NCBI RefSeq assembly: GCF_000765145.1
Contig: NZ_JMGA01000020.1
Location: forward strand, 1-64,000
DNA length: 64,000 nt
Origin: Desulfosporosinus sp. HMP52
GTDB taxonomy: Bacteria > Bacillota > Desulfitobacteriia > Desulfitobacteriales > Desulfitobacteriaceae
Direction: 5' to 3'
Shown: positions 32,714 through 40,363 of the stretch, piece after piece
How the letters are laid out: each line of letters begins with the position of its first letter
How positions within the stretch are numbered: the first letter of the stretch is position 1
Position numbers and translations under genes: made by a program
The notes under the pieces: generated by a model
Seen by the model: only the letters and a program-made list of their open reading frames with translations
Databases searched by the model: none
What the model was told of the DNA's origin: nothing

Positions 32714-34516
32714 GTGGATCAGCAACGACTAAAGTCTAGAACAGAAATCTCAGAGGCTCATAAATGGCGGTTAGAGGATATCTTTTTAGATATTAGCAAA
32801 TGGGAAGAAGAGTTTTCTCAGATTGAGAAATTATTGGGAGAGGGGAAAAAATTTGAAGGGCATTTAGCAGATAATACGGATAATCTTATCTCCTGTTTCG
32901 AGTGGATGGACGATCTGAGTCTTCGTTTAGAAGAAGTATACTCTTATGCACGTATGAGGCGTGATGAGGATAATCGTAATGCAAATTATCAAGCCCTAAC
33001 CGATCGCGCCAGTGCTCTAGCTGTCAAGGTCAGCAGTGCAGTCTCTTTTGTAGTGCCGGAATTATTAGCCATGCCTAAGGGAAAGCTGGAAGAGTTCCGC
33101 GCAACTTCACCTAAAATGGAACTATATAACCATGCCTTGGATGACATTCTTCGTAAGAAAGAACATATTCTTAGTTCAGCAGAGGAAAGATTATTAGCTG
33201 AAGTTGGTGAATTGGCAGAGGCACCGGGAGCAATTTTCACAATGGCTAATAATGCGGATTTAAAGTTTCCAAATATAACAGATGAATCCGGAGACTCTAT
33301 TGAATTAACTAAAGGAAACTTTATCCAATTTATGGAGAGTCAAAAACAGGAGGTTCGCAAGGAAGCATTCCAGACACTTTATGGTACTTATGCTAAGCAA
33401 CGGAATACTTGGGCCGCAACCTTAAATTCCAGTATAAAGTCTGATGTTTTCTACGCCAAAGCGCGGCACTATCCTTCGGCATTAGAAGCTTCTTTAGACG
33501 ATGATCGGGTTCCCTTAAAAGTTTATGATTCTCTTATCAATACGGTTCATGAGTTCTTGCCTCAGATGCATAGATATGTGCAACTGCGCAAAAAGGCTTT
33601 GAAACTTAGTGAATTACATATGTATGATATATATGTACCTATCGTACCTGAAACAACTATGAAAATAACCTATGATGAAGCTAAAAGTATGGTTATTGCT
33701 GGTTTGAAGCCATTAGGTAAGGATTACATAAGTATTCTTGAAGAAGGGTTCTCCAAGAGTTGGGTTGATGTTTATGAAAATGAAGGGAAAACTAGTGGAG
33801 CTTATTCTTGGGGTACCTATCGTTCTCATCCCTACGTATTACTTAATCATCAAGATACACTCGATTCAATGTTTACCCTCGCTCATGAGATGGGGCATTC
33901 ACTGCATACTTATCTTTCCAACCGCAGTCAACCTCATCTTTATGCCGGATATAAAATTTTTGTGGCTGAGGTAGCCTCTACCCTTAATGAATCATTGATC
34001 ATGGAACATCTTTTAAAAGAAACCAAAGACACCAAAATATTGGCCTATTTAGTAAACCACTATTTGGAACAATTTCGAGGTACTATTTTCAGGCAGACGA
34101 TGTTCGCTGAATTTGAGAAAAAGATACACTCAGTAGTCGAGGAGGGGGGAGCTTTAACTGCCGATAGTCTCTCGGAAATGTATCGTGATTTAAATATGGC
34201 ATACTATGGTAACGACGTAATATTAGATCCAGAGATCGCTTTAGAATGGGCACGTATACCTCATTTTTATAATGCCTTTTACGTCTATAAATACGCAACC
34301 GGTTTCTCCGCGGCGATTGCCTTTGCTCGGGCCATTTTAGAGGAAGGGGAGCCTGCGGTGGCTAGGTATCTAGAGTTTTTAAGTGGCGGAAGTTCAGACT
34401 ATCCCATCGAATTATTAAGAAAAGCAGGAGTGGATATGGAGACTCCCGCCCCAGTACGAAATGCGCTGGGAGTTTTCTCAGAGCTTGTAGACCGGTTAGA
34501 GAAACTCCTTGGGTAA
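32714..34516 (+). CDS. pepF: Oligoendopeptidase F
   Basis: Cytoplasmic zinc metallopeptidase of family M3 that cuts short peptides, 600 residues. The HExxH site is HEMGHSLHTYLSN (about residues 395-407), with the third ligand Glu in EVASTLNESL about 25 residues later. The N-terminal lobe begins RTEISEAHKWRLEDIF as in PepF. GTG 32714 follows AAAGGAGGTTAC. Stop is 2 bases from the convergent TPR gene. Confidence 0.96.
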   Translation: MDQQRLKSRTEISEAHKWRLEDIFLDISKWEEEFSQIEKLLGEGKKFEGHLADNTDNLISCFEWMDDLSLRLEEVYSYARMRRDEDNRNANYQALTDRASALAVKVSSAVSFVVPELLAMPKGKLEEFRATSPKMELYNHALDDILRKKEHILSSAEERLLAEVGELAEAPGAIFTMANNADLKFPNITDESGDSIELTKGNFIQFMESQKQEVRKEAFQTLYGTYAKQRNTWAATLNSSIKSDVFYAKARHYPSALEASLDDDRVPLKVYDSLINTVHEFLPQMHRYVQLRKKALKLSELHMYDIYVPIVPETTMKITYDEAKSMVIAGLKPLGKDYISILEEGFSKSWVDVYENEGKTSGAYSWGTYRSHPYVLLNHQDTLDSMFTLAHEMGHSLHTYLSNRSQPHLYAGYKIFVAEVASTLNESLIMEHLLKETKDTKILAYLVNHYLEQFRGTIFRQTMFAEFEKKIHSVVEEGGALTADSLSEMYRDLNMAYYGNDVILDPEIALEWARIPHFYNAFYVYKYATGFSAAIAFARAILEEGEPAVARYLEFLSGGSSDYPIELLRKAGVDMETPAPVRNALGVFSELVDRLEKLLG

Positions 34517-34518
34517 GG

Positions 34519-35241
34519 TTAGGGCTTAACCAGAGCTTGAAAACGAGGGTCATGTTGAACTGGGGAAAAGTCATGCTCGCTTCTGGCGACTGACTTAACA
34601 TCAGGATCAAGTGCTATAGCTTGTTCCAGATATACCAGGACTTTCTCAACATTACCTTGGCGACCGTATATGCTGGCTATTCCATAATAACTCCAGGTGT
34701 CTTGATCATCGAGCTGTAAAGCTTTTTGATAGGATGCGATAGAATCATCCCACTTACCGGCAAGTTCATAGGCCAAGCCTAAATTGAAATTTGCATAAAC
34801 AAAGGTGGGGTTTAGATCAAGGGCTTGCTTAATAAGGGCAAGCCCTTGATCATGTTGCCCTTGAAAAGCTAGAGTGGCCCCTTTGGCATTCAGTGCTTCA
34901 TAACAAAGGTCATCGATTTGTAAAGCTTGATTGAAAAAAACTAAAGCTTCAGGAAATCGGCGTTGATAATAAAGCTTCAGTCCCTTTTCATAGAGAAGAA
35001 CCGCTCGAGGGTCAGAGACACGATTAGATTCGGTGGGGCTGGTGGTAGTGAGTTGCTTATCAAGATGTGAAGTGGGGGAATCAGTGCTTTGTTCTGAGGT
35101 CCTGGGGAGGGGCTCGGGGTTCGTAGGGGATTCCTGATTAAGAGTTGATAGTGGAATCATAGAGTTAGTTGAGACTATGTAAAGGAAGGCTGCCATAGAT
35201 GCCCCCACTATAAGTAAAATTGTTGGTAAGTATTTGCGCAT
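34519..35241 (-). CDS. Membrane-anchored TPR protein
   Basis: A 240-residue protein with an N-terminal signal anchor (YLPTILLIVGASMAAFLYIV). A Ser/Thr/Pro-rich linker (about residues 30-75) is followed by about four tetratricopeptide repeats (LLYEKGLKLYYQRRFPEALV, ALNAKGATLAFQGQ, ANFNLGLAYELAGKWDDSIA, YYGIASIYGRQGNVEKVLVY). TPRs mediate protein contacts outside the membrane; partners unknown. ATG 35241 has a perfect GGAGGAG site; the frame extends to 35283 without one. Confidence 0.88.
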   Translation of the reverse strand: MRKYLPTILLIVGASMAAFLYIVSTNSMIPLSTLNQESPTNPEPLPRTSEQSTDSPTSHLDKQLTTTSPTESNRVSDPRAVLLYEKGLKLYYQRRFPEALVFFNQALQIDDLCYEALNAKGATLAFQGQHDQGLALIKQALDLNPTFVYANFNLGLAYELAGKWDDSIASYQKALQLDDQDTWSYYGIASIYGRQGNVEKVLVYLEQAIALDPDVKSVARSEHDFSPVQHDPRFQALVKP

Positions 35242-35470
35242 AGCTCCTCCTAAGTAAAATATATTTTTGGAAAAGTATATCATAATTTAAGCAATCGGTT
35301 TGTTAATAGGTGAAAATTAGATAACTAAAGAATGCATTAAGAATAATGAGTACAATATTCCATAACTGGTAAACTTGACAAGCCGAAGTTACGGGAATAA
35401 GATGAATTTAAACCAGCACTAAGTTTGAAATCTTACTGATTTATCCTTCTGGAATGGGGGGGATTGGAAA

Positions 35471-36100
35471 ATGGATAATACAGCGAATCACGATGCCTTA
35501 CAGCAGATTATTCAAGTCGCTCAAGGTTTCTATGCAAGAAAGGATCGTGCCCATGATCTAGACCATGCACTACGAGTCAGAGAGTGGGGGAGAAAACTTG
35601 CCCTAGAAGAAGGTGCTGATATCACTGTCGTCGAATTGGCGGCTCTTTTACATGATATAGGTCGGTCTGGTGCTGTTGAGAGGACTCACGCCGAAAGCAG
35701 TGCGGGTTTAGCTGTGAACATACTTTTGAAAAATGGCTATTCTGAAGAGATTGTTCACCAAGTTAGAGAAGCTATTGTTTCTCATTCTCGAGAAGCAGGT
35801 CATGAACCAAAGACTCTTGAAGCAAAAATTTTGTACGATGCTGATAAATTAGACTTTGTTGGCGCGATAGGATTAAGCCGGTTGTTTATATGGGCTGGTG
35901 TTCAGGGCTGGACTTTAGTAGGAGAAAACTCCTGCGAAAATTTTTACCGGGAAAGAATCTGTAGTTATCGGGCTCACTTGTTTACGAAGACCGGGAGAAC
36001 TTTTTTTGATCCGCTGTTTCTTTATATGGAAGGATTCTGGCAACAATTGCATGCTGAACGATTTAAAATTTCGGATTCTGGACAAGCTGATAGTATATAA
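35471..36100 (+). CDS. HD-domain phosphohydrolase (YedJ/YpgQ-like)
   Basis: A 209-residue HD-superfamily hydrolase. HDLDHALRVREWG, LAALLHDIGRSG, RTHAESSAGLA, VSHSREAG and the YDADKLDFVGAIG motif form the complete metal-binding set, matching the YedJ/YpgQ group, some of which hydrolyse nucleoside triphosphates. ATG 35471 follows GGGGGGATTGG. The 79-residue membrane protein gene follows 23 bases later, so the two may be co-expressed. Substrate unknown. Confidence 0.9.
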   Translation: MDNTANHDALQQIIQVAQGFYARKDRAHDLDHALRVREWGRKLALEEGADITVVELAALLHDIGRSGAVERTHAESSAGLAVNILLKNGYSEEIVHQVREAIVSHSREAGHEPKTLEAKILYDADKLDFVGAIGLSRLFIWAGVQGWTLVGENSCENFYRERICSYRAHLFTKTGRTFFDPLFLYMEGFWQQLHAERFKISDSGQADSI

Positions 36101-36123
36101 GCTTGAAAGGATGAATTACGATA

Positions 36124-36363
36124 ATGCGTTGGCTTTGGCGATTGTTCACAATTCTAGTATTCTTAGGACTTGCTAAGACTATATTTCTTCCCCAGCCGAA
36201 GGCCTTTATTACTTGGTCAAAAGATCATAGTTGGGTACAGGTAATTCAAGGGGAATTAAAGCAATGGCAGAAAATCTCACAAGATCTGCCGGCAAGCATT
36301 GAAGTTGAGGTTCGTCGTCTTTGGAAAGATTTTCAACCAAATAGCAATGGCAAACAAGTATAA
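36124..36363 (+). CDS. Small membrane-anchored protein, 79 aa
   Basis: ATG 36124 starts a 79-residue protein with an N-terminal hydrophobic segment (LFTILVFLGLAKTIFL) and a soluble tail (SWVQVIQGELKQWQKISQDLP). No family recognised. It lies 23 bases after the HD gene behind a GAAAGGATGA site and before the selenoprotein gene. Likely anchored with its C-terminus outside. Confidence 0.65.
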   Translation: MRWLWRLFTILVFLGLAKTIFLPQPKAFITWSKDHSWVQVIQGELKQWQKISQDLPASIEVEVRRLWKDFQPNSNGKQV

Positions 36364-36456
36364 ATTAGAAAATTGGAGTTATATTTATAAGATACTTTTA
36401 AAAAAACTTGAAGTATGGTATATTTAGAATCAGTTGAATTAAAAGGAGTGAAGATA

Positions 36457-36783
36457 ATGGTCAATATTACGGAACTAGCTGCCCAAAAAGTTAAAGAAGT
36501 GCTTAAGAACCAAAATAAAGAAAATGCATTCCTTCGCCTTTATCTTGCAGGCATTGGCTGAGGTGGGCCGAATTTCGGCATGACTCTGGAAGAGTCTAAA
36601 ACAGATGAAGATATTCTTGATGTAGAGCACGGTGTTTCCATTCTTACGGATAAGAAACTTACAACCCACTTAGAAGGAGCTGTTATCGATTTTGTAGAAT
36701 CCAGTCATGGTGGTGGATTCGAAATTCGTACAGCAAAGTCCGGCGGAGGTTGTGGCGATAGTTGCGGCGGAAGTTGTTCATAA
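36457..36783 (+). CDS. HesB/IscA-like selenoprotein (in-frame TGA = Sec35)
   Basis: An Fe-S cluster assembly A-type protein of 108 residues if TGA 36559-36561 is read as selenocysteine. ATG 36457 follows AAAAGGAGTG. Before the TGA the frame gives NITELAAQKVKEVLK and FLRLYLAGIG; after it GGPNFGMTLEESK, a beta-rich core, and the C-terminal GGCGDSCGGSCS. Sec35 and Cys99 fall at the positions of the cluster ligands Cys35 and Cys99 of E. coli IscA. A stem-loop right after the TGA (GCC 36567-36569 with GGC 36577-36579, G-first loop) could be the bacterial SECIS. HesB-like selenoproteins are known in Firmicutes such as Desulfitobacterium. An internal ATG at 36580 would give a 67-residue fragment lacking the N-terminal strands, so the full reading is preferred. 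Confidence 0.88.
36562..36600 (+). promoter_or_regulatory. Candidate bacterial SECIS element
   Basis: Immediately 3' of the TGA codon, GGCCGAATTTCGGC forms a short stem with a loop that starts with G, 9-13 bases after the TGA. This is the expected place for SelB recruitment. The fold is short, so the boundary and pairing are tentative. Confidence 0.55.
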
Positions 36784-36792
36784 AAGTTTTCC

Positions 36793-36820
36793 AAAGAGAG
36801 CTCGAACGAGCTCTCTTTTT
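36793..36820 (+). terminator. Intrinsic terminator
   Basis: AAAGAGAGCTCG (36793-36804) pairs with CGAGCTCTCTTT (36807-36818), then TT. It directly follows the selenoprotein gene and marks its 3' end. Confidence 0.9.
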
Positions 36821-37044
36821 CAATAGTAATAATTATTCATCTTATTGTCGAGTACCTAAACTAAAAAATCAATTTTTGATAAAAATCCCTTGAGAACCTT
36901 TCGTTTTTGAGTGTGAATTTTATGTAATTATAGGGTAACTCAACTTATTGAAGTCTAGATTAGAAGAATAGGCTTGAGTATACAACGTAAATATGTTAGT
37001 CTAATCCCCATATAGTTGATTGGTCTACAAAGGGAGGAAGAACG

Positions 37045-37338
37045 ATGACAATGCCACGAGAAGAATCTAACCGTGCAATTATTACGGTAATAGGTCGTGA
37101 CCAGATTGGAATTATTGCTTGGGTATCAGGACGCCTAGCAGAATGCCAGGTAAACGTACTAGATATTAGCCAAACAATACTAGATGAATTTTTTACAATG
37201 ATTATGATTGTTGACTTAGAACCTGCGACTATCGAGATTGATGGATTGGCTCAAACTCTGGAGCAAGAGGGTAATGAAAAAGGGTTGCAGGTAAAGGTTC
37301 AACACGAAGATATCTTTAGATTTATGCACCGCATTTAA
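37045..37338 (+). CDS. ACT-domain protein, UPF0237
   Basis: A 97-residue single ACT-domain protein (RAIITVIGRDQIGIIAWVSG, then VNVLDISQTILDEFFTM) of the UPF0237 family, resembling the regulatory domain of PurU/GcvR. It probably binds an amino acid. It lies 44 bases upstream of the UPF0210 gene, with which it is conserved as a pair in many bacteria and archaea. ATG 37045 follows GGGAGGAAG. Confidence 0.92.
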   Translation: MTMPREESNRAIITVIGRDQIGIIAWVSGRLAECQVNVLDISQTILDEFFTMIMIVDLEPATIEIDGLAQTLEQEGNEKGLQVKVQHEDIFRFMHRI

Positions 37339-37382
37339 TGTATTTATATTAATTCTATTAGTGGAATAGTGGAGGTAAGTCA

Positions 37383-38750
37383 ATGACGATCACGTTCGCA
37401 CGAGAAGAAATTCAACAAACAATTAATATGATTCAGAAAGAAAACCTTGATATCAGAACAATTACTATGGGTATAAGTTTACTCGATTGTAGCTCTGATG
37501 ACATCGGCAAACTGGAAACGAAAATCTACGATAAGATTACTAAAAATGCCGGACGCTTAGTAGAAGTTGGTGAGCAAATTTCAGCTCGTTATGGAATTCC
37601 CATCATTAATAAGCGAGTTTCGGTGACTCCCATAGCGATTGCAGCTGCTCAAATGAACTCAGAAGAAATGGTGCGGATTGCAAAAGCTTTGAACAAAGCC
37701 GCTCGTGAGATCGGGATAAATTTTATTGGTGGTTTTTCAGCTCTTGTGCAAAAAGGGTTTACTAATGGTGATTTGGCACTGATTGATTCAATCCCACAAG
37801 CGCTGAGCGAGACAGAGTTTGTCTGCTCATCGGTTAATATTGGTACCACAAAAGCTGGAATTAACATGGACGCCGTACTAAAAATGGGTAAAATAATCTT
37901 GAAATCTGCACAGCTTACTGCAGATAATGATGGAATAGCTGCAGCTAAGTTAGTTGTATTCTGTAATGCGCCGGAAGATAACCCCTTCATGGCTGGTGCT
38001 TTCCATGGTGTCGGAGAACCGGAAAGGGTTATCAACGTCGGGGTTAGTGGGCCAGGGGTTGTGGCTAAGGTTGTAAAAGAACATCCTAATGCAGACTTCA
38101 GTGAGCTTTCTAATTTAATAAAGCAAACTTCCTTTAAAATTACTCGGATGGGCGAGTTGATTGGACGTGCCGCTTCCAAGTCACTTAACGTTCCTTTTGG
38201 CATTGTAGACTTGTCTCTGGCACCTACTCCCGCAATCGGGGACAGCGTGGCAGAAATATTAGAGAATATGGGGCTTGAGCGCTGTGGAACTCACGGTACA
38301 ACGGCAGCTTTAGCTTTGCTTAACGATGCCGTCAAAAAGGGCGGAGCAATGGCATCATCTCATGTGGGAGGGCTGAGTGGCGCTTTCATTCCAGTGTCAG
38401 AAGATGCGGGAATGGTGAGAGCTGTTGAAGAAGGAGCCTTAACACTTGACAAGCTGGAAGCAATGACTTGTGTTTGTTCAGTCGGTCTGGATATGATTGC
38501 CCTACCGGGTGATGTTAGTGCAGAAACGATTTCCGCAATTATCGCCGACGAAGCAGCCATAGGAATGATCAACAAGAAAACAACTGCTGTACGAGTAATC
38601 CCAGCGATTGGCAAACAGGCTGGGGATAGAGTCGAATTCGGAGGGCTATTAGGTGGAGCGCCGATAATTGCTATTCATCCATACTCGTCGAATTTGTTTG
38701 TTCATCGTGGAGGTCGTATTCCTGCACCAATAATTAGCCTTACTAATTAG
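37383..38750 (+). CDS. PFL-like family protein, UPF0210
   Basis: A 455-residue UPF0210 (DUF711) protein. Conserved segments include [10 protein letters not shown] near the N-terminus, [45 protein letters not shown] and the C-terminal [11 protein letters not shown]. The family is predicted to be related to pyruvate formate-lyase-like folds, but no activity is established. ATG 37383 follows GTGGAGGTAAG. Its conserved pairing with the ACT protein suggests amino-acid-linked regulation. Confidence 0.92.
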   Translation: MTITFAREEIQQTINMIQKENLDIRTITMGISLLDCSSDDIGKLETKIYDKITKNAGRLVEVGEQISARYGIPIINKRVSVTPIAIAAAQMNSEEMVRIAKALNKAAREIGINFIGGFSALVQKGFTNGDLALIDSIPQALSETEFVCSSVNIGTTKAGINMDAVLKMGKIILKSAQLTADNDGIAAAKLVVFCNAPEDNPFMAGAFHGVGEPERVINVGVSGPGVVAKVVKEHPNADFSELSNLIKQTSFKITRMGELIGRAASKSLNVPFGIVDLSLAPTPAIGDSVAEILENMGLERCGTHGTTAALALLNDAVKKGGAMASSHVGGLSGAFIPVSEDAGMVRAVEEGALTLDKLEAMTCVCSVGLDMIALPGDVSAETISAIIADEAAIGMINKKTTAVRVIPAIGKQAGDRVEFGGLLGGAPIIAIHPYSSNLFVHRGGRIPAPIISLTN

Positions 38751-39187
38751 ACTTTATCTTCGATGTTTTAATTTATAAGATAGACTTAATCTTAGGGATT
38801 TAAGCTCATTTTTACCCATATCTGACTAGAACCTCTAGTAAGTCAGTCTACTGAATACCTTGGTTAACGAGCTCGCTTTATACGTTTTATTGCCCTCACC
38901 TTAAAATGGTGGGGGCACTTCTGTTTAGGTATTTGTAAAGTTCCGTATATGGCTCAATTAATTACCAAAGTGTTGCAGGGCGGGAATATAATGGATGAAT
39001 GTTAGGTTGAATTTCGGATACACTGTTGTAGGGATTTGAGTGAGATGATTCGTTTTGAGCAAATACGACAGAACTAGTAAACGATAGACTTACCCACCCC
39101 CTTCAGTTTGGAAAATATTTACTGAGGAATAAATTTCCTCAAGAGTAAATGCAGGACATTTTAGGTTTGTCTCGAATAATATATATT
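38751..39187 (+). other. Intergenic region with weak terminator-like hairpin
   Basis: About 440 bases with no supported gene. GCCCTCACC (38892-38900) and GGTGGGGGC (38908-38916) form a stem with one G-U pair and only a weak T-run, a possible terminator for the UPF0210 gene. The remainder upstream of the c-di-AMP riboswitch should hold its promoter, which I cannot place with confidence. Confidence 0.45.
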
Positions 39188-39189
39188 AA

Positions 39190-39315
39190 GAAAAAGCTGA
39201 GTCCAAATGCAGTACTTTGGAGCGGGGGATAATTTTGGGGTGAATCACGTGCCTATTCACGTGTAGGGCTTTACACCTACTGCCCGAATCCGTCAACTAA
39301 CCTCGTAAGCTAAGA
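39190..39315 (+). promoter_or_regulatory. Cyclic di-AMP (ydaO/yuaA) riboswitch
   Basis: The region carries the conserved elements of the ydaO aptamer: GCTGAGTCC near 39196, GGGGTGAATC (39237-39246), TAGGG, and the diagnostic 3' block GCCCGAATCCGTCAACTAAC followed by CTCGTAAGC (39282-39310). Such riboswitches commonly precede cell-wall hydrolases with NlpC/P60 domains, as here. The 3' edge runs into the ribosome binding region. Confidence 0.93.
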
Positions 39316-39330
39316 AAGGTGGACGTACAT

Positions 39331-40110
39331 TTGGTGGTTTCCTCATCTACGCGGAAGTGGTTGGGAAGCATTACTTTCGCTGGTCTTCTTTTAGCAAGCA
39401 GCCTTCCGGTATCAGCTTCATCTGAACAGGGTACGACTCCGAGTCCTATTCCCATGAAGCCCTTGCTAACCGCTTCATCTAATGTATTAGATGACACTTA
39501 TAATCAGACTGTTCGAAAGCAACTACAATGGATTGAAATCACAGCAAAGACCAGTGTAAATGTGGAAAGTCCACCCGCACCAGAAAAATTAGAGCCTGCA
39601 CCTATCTCAACACAAAGTAAATCCGCAATTGTTGCAGAGAAAACTCAACCAACAACGGATTTGCAAACTGCAAAGAAAGCGCAGGCAGAAAAGATTAATA
39701 CCAAAGCGGTGCAAGTTGCAGAAGCACCTAAACAACAGGTATCCCGTTCAAGTGATTCTACTCTTGTCAGTAATGCCCTAAGTCTAACAGGAGTGCCCTA
39801 TGTATTTGGCGGAACGAGCAAGAAGGGGTTCGATTGCTCGGGGTATACACAGTATGTTTTTAAGGGTTCAGGGATATCTTTACCCAGAACATCTTCTGCG
39901 CAATTTAATGTAGGGACACCTGTAAAGAAAGACCAACTACAATCGGGCGATTTAGTGTTCTTCTCGACATATGCAAAAGGCCCGTCTCATGTAGGTGTTT
40001 ACATTGGTGGTGGAAAATTCGTACATGCTTCAAACAGTGGTGTCCGTACCACAAGCCTTAACGATAGTTACTATGCTGCTCGGTATGTAGGTGCTCGTCG
40101 GGTTAACTAG
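39331..40110 (+). CDS. Secreted NlpC/P60 cell-wall hydrolase
   Basis: A 259-residue exported peptidoglycan hydrolase. The signal peptide (WLGSITFAGLLLASSLPVSA) is followed by a Pro/Ala/Lys-rich linker (about residues 30-135). The C-terminal NlpC/P60 domain has the catalytic Cys in KGFDCSGYTQYVF, the His in SHVGVYIGGGKFVHAS and conserved GDLVFF. It should cut D-glutamyl bonds in stem peptides. TTG 39331 fits the AAGGTGG site at 39316; GTG 39319 is in frame but too close to it. Control by c-di-AMP links wall remodelling to osmotic or potassium status. Confidence 0.92.
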   Translation: MVVSSSTRKWLGSITFAGLLLASSLPVSASSEQGTTPSPIPMKPLLTASSNVLDDTYNQTVRKQLQWIEITAKTSVNVESPPAPEKLEPAPISTQSKSAIVAEKTQPTTDLQTAKKAQAEKINTKAVQVAEAPKQQVSRSSDSTLVSNALSLTGVPYVFGGTSKKGFDCSGYTQYVFKGSGISLPRTSSAQFNVGTPVKKDQLQSGDLVFFSTYAKGPSHVGVYIGGGKFVHASNSGVRTTSLNDSYYAARYVGARRVN

Positions 40111-40123
40111 TTTCAAAAGTTTT

Positions 40124-40152
40124 AAAGTCCAGCAATTTTGCTGGACTTTTTT
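40124..40152 (+). terminator. Intrinsic terminator
   Basis: AAAGTCCAGCAA (40124-40135) pairs with TTGCTGGACTTT (40138-40149) followed by TTT, after the NlpC/P60 gene. Confidence 0.92.
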
Positions 40153-40173
40153 GTAATCAAATACTAGAGAGAG

Positions 40174-40338
40174 CTATAGTCGTGGTATCCAGGGGATAGG
40201 CGTATATTTAATACATTCTCCTCCCGGTTTAACCAGAGCTATAGAAGAATTATGAATATAAAAATCGGTAATTGAGCATTTATGGGTGCGTTTGAAATAA
40301 CACTTGCGACATAGTTCAACTCTATAATTAAGGATCAC
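40174..40338 (-). CDS. Small Cys-containing protein downstream of uvrC, 54 aa
   Basis: A minus-strand frame just beyond uvrC, with a strong TAGGAGGA site at about 40350-40357. From GTG 40338 it encodes 54 residues with LCRKCYFKRTHKC near the start and GGEC later, so four cysteines could bind zinc. The spacing from the ribosome binding site to GTG is long (about 12 bases), and the closer codon is ATC. No family recognised. It may be real, but the start is uncertain. Confidence 0.4.
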   Translation of the reverse strand: MILNYRVELCRKCYFKRTHKCSITDFYIHNSSIALVKPGGECIKYTPIPWIPRL

Positions 40339-40363
40339 GATATTGTAGTTCCTCCTATTAATG

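Noticed and set aside
37649..38203. 184-codon minus-strand open frame
   Set aside because: Fully antisense to the UPF0210 gene, with no start signal and low-complexity Ser/Pro/Thr composition.
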